A stretch of DNA of 7,165 bases from Mariprofundaceae bacterium (GTDB taxonomy: Bacteria; Pseudomonadota; Zetaproteobacteria; Mariprofundales; Mariprofundaceae). A model generated the notes under the pieces. It saw only the letters and a program-made list of their open reading frames with translations. It did no database searches and was not told the origin of the DNA. A program made the translations under genes and the position numbers. Below, one piece after another: positions 6,720 through 7,165 of this stretch. The stretch is taken from positions 1 to 7,165 of the forward strand of contig JAUZQS010000057.1 in assembly GCA_030950875.1 (NCBI GenBank), given 5' to 3'. The stretch's first letter is position 1. Each line of letters starts with the position of its first letter.

Positions 6720-7165
6720 TATTTCGATCGCAAGCGTAACAAATCAACAACCGCAGTAACCCCTTTCACTGCTTTGGTCAATTCCATAGCACGATAACGC
6801 TGCGCTTCTGATGCCAATATACCTTGCAAATAAACCTTTCCAGCAACAGTTTCAACATGCAAACTCACGCCACTTACCAGTTTATCGTTAAAAAACTTAG
6901 TCTTTACCTGTGCTGTAATCCAACTATCACTAAACAAGCTACTTGTAGATGGCTCGCCGACATATAATTGATTATCAACATCTTTCACACCCTGAACAGA
7001 ACGCGTTATAAGTAACGCACGATCAATATGTGACCTGCTAGGCAAATAACCAGTCAATATCACAGTACCTTCAAGCACTTCAATACTCACCCAGCGTGAT
7101 GGCATATCTTTCTCAGCTAGCAAACGGGCATCAACCTCAGTTGCAATGCTAACATCATCAAAGTG
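6719..7165 (-). CDS. Double BON-domain protein, DolP/OsmY-like, N-terminus cut by window edge
   Basis: The frame is open from the right edge to the TAA at 6721-6719, giving 148 visible residues; the true start lies beyond 7165. Two BON domains are visible: residues about 5-66, with DVSIATEVDARL, a core IEVLEGTVILTG and VQGVKDVDNQL, and residues about 81-145, with WITAQVKTKF, VETVAGKVYLQG and VKGVTAVVDLL. Both keep the conserved core glycine and the closing GV-x-x-V pattern. The second domain, opening with SWITAQVKTKF, is close in style to the outer-membrane lipoprotein DolP (YraP). BON proteins bind phospholipid or support envelope integrity; family members normally carry a signal peptide or lipobox, which would lie outside the window. 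It is the most upstream visible gene of the operon with rfaE2, pdxB and orn. A TTG at 7123 could be mistaken for a start but falls inside the first BON domain. Confidence 0.9.
   Translation of the reverse strand, partial: HFDDVSIATEVDARLLAEKDMPSRWVSIEVLEGTVILTGYLPSRSHIDRALLITRSVQGVKDVDNQLYVGEPSTSSLFSDSWITAQVKTKFFNDKLVSGVSLHVETVAGKVYLQGILASEAQRYRAMELTKAVKGVTAVVDLLRLRSK

Noticed and set aside
1..7165. Mobile elements, CRISPR arrays, tRNA or rRNA genes
   Set aside because: No transposase-like frames, spaced direct repeats or tRNA-like cloverleaf signals were seen; gene content is compact and conserved.

Overview
The window looks like a conserved housekeeping stretch of a Gram-negative proteobacterial chromosome, moderately AT-rich, with nine protein-coding genes and almost no non-coding DNA. 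A heptose-phosphate nucleotidyltransferase (LPS core), an envelope-type double-BON protein, PdxB (deoxyxylulose 5-phosphate-independent entry to PLP, mostly gammaproteobacterial and relatives) and Orn point to the Gamma- or Zetaproteobacteria or a close relative. The exact lineage is an inference that cannot be settled from this sequence alone.

Layout: (1) Positions 1-2641, minus strand, hold the classic ribosome/lipid operon in the order yceD (DUF177) - rpmF - plsX - fabH, with fabH running off the left edge. A good sigma70-type promoter (2680-2707) lies just upstream of yceD. Genes are coupled by a 54-nt gap, a 1-nt overlap and a 4-nt overlap. (2) Positions 2642-2916 form a 275-bp divergent intergenic region with the promoters and a short inverted repeat. 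(3) Positions 2917-4542, plus strand, hold a lone 541-residue protein with a PilZ-like C-terminal part (RxxxR and DxSxxG motifs), a candidate cyclic-di-GMP effector of unknown role. (4) Positions 4539-7165, minus strand, hold a second tightly packed operon: double-BON protein (cut by the right edge) - rfaE2 - pdxB - orn, joined by overlaps of 1, 8 and 4 nt.

How they work together: the left operon joins 50S ribosome assembly (YceD, L32) to phospholipid and fatty acid initiation (PlsX, FabH). The right operon mixes envelope maintenance (BON), LPS heptose activation (RfaE2), vitamin B6 synthesis (PdxB) and degradation of RNA dinucleotides (Orn). The most interesting point is that the plus-strand PilZ-like gene is convergent with orn and their stop codons overlap in a shared CTAG. 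Orn is known in other bacteria to clear pGpG, the breakdown product of cyclic-di-GMP. A candidate c-di-GMP receptor therefore sits tail-to-tail with the enzyme that finishes c-di-GMP turnover. I see no mobile element, CRISPR array, tRNA or rRNA.
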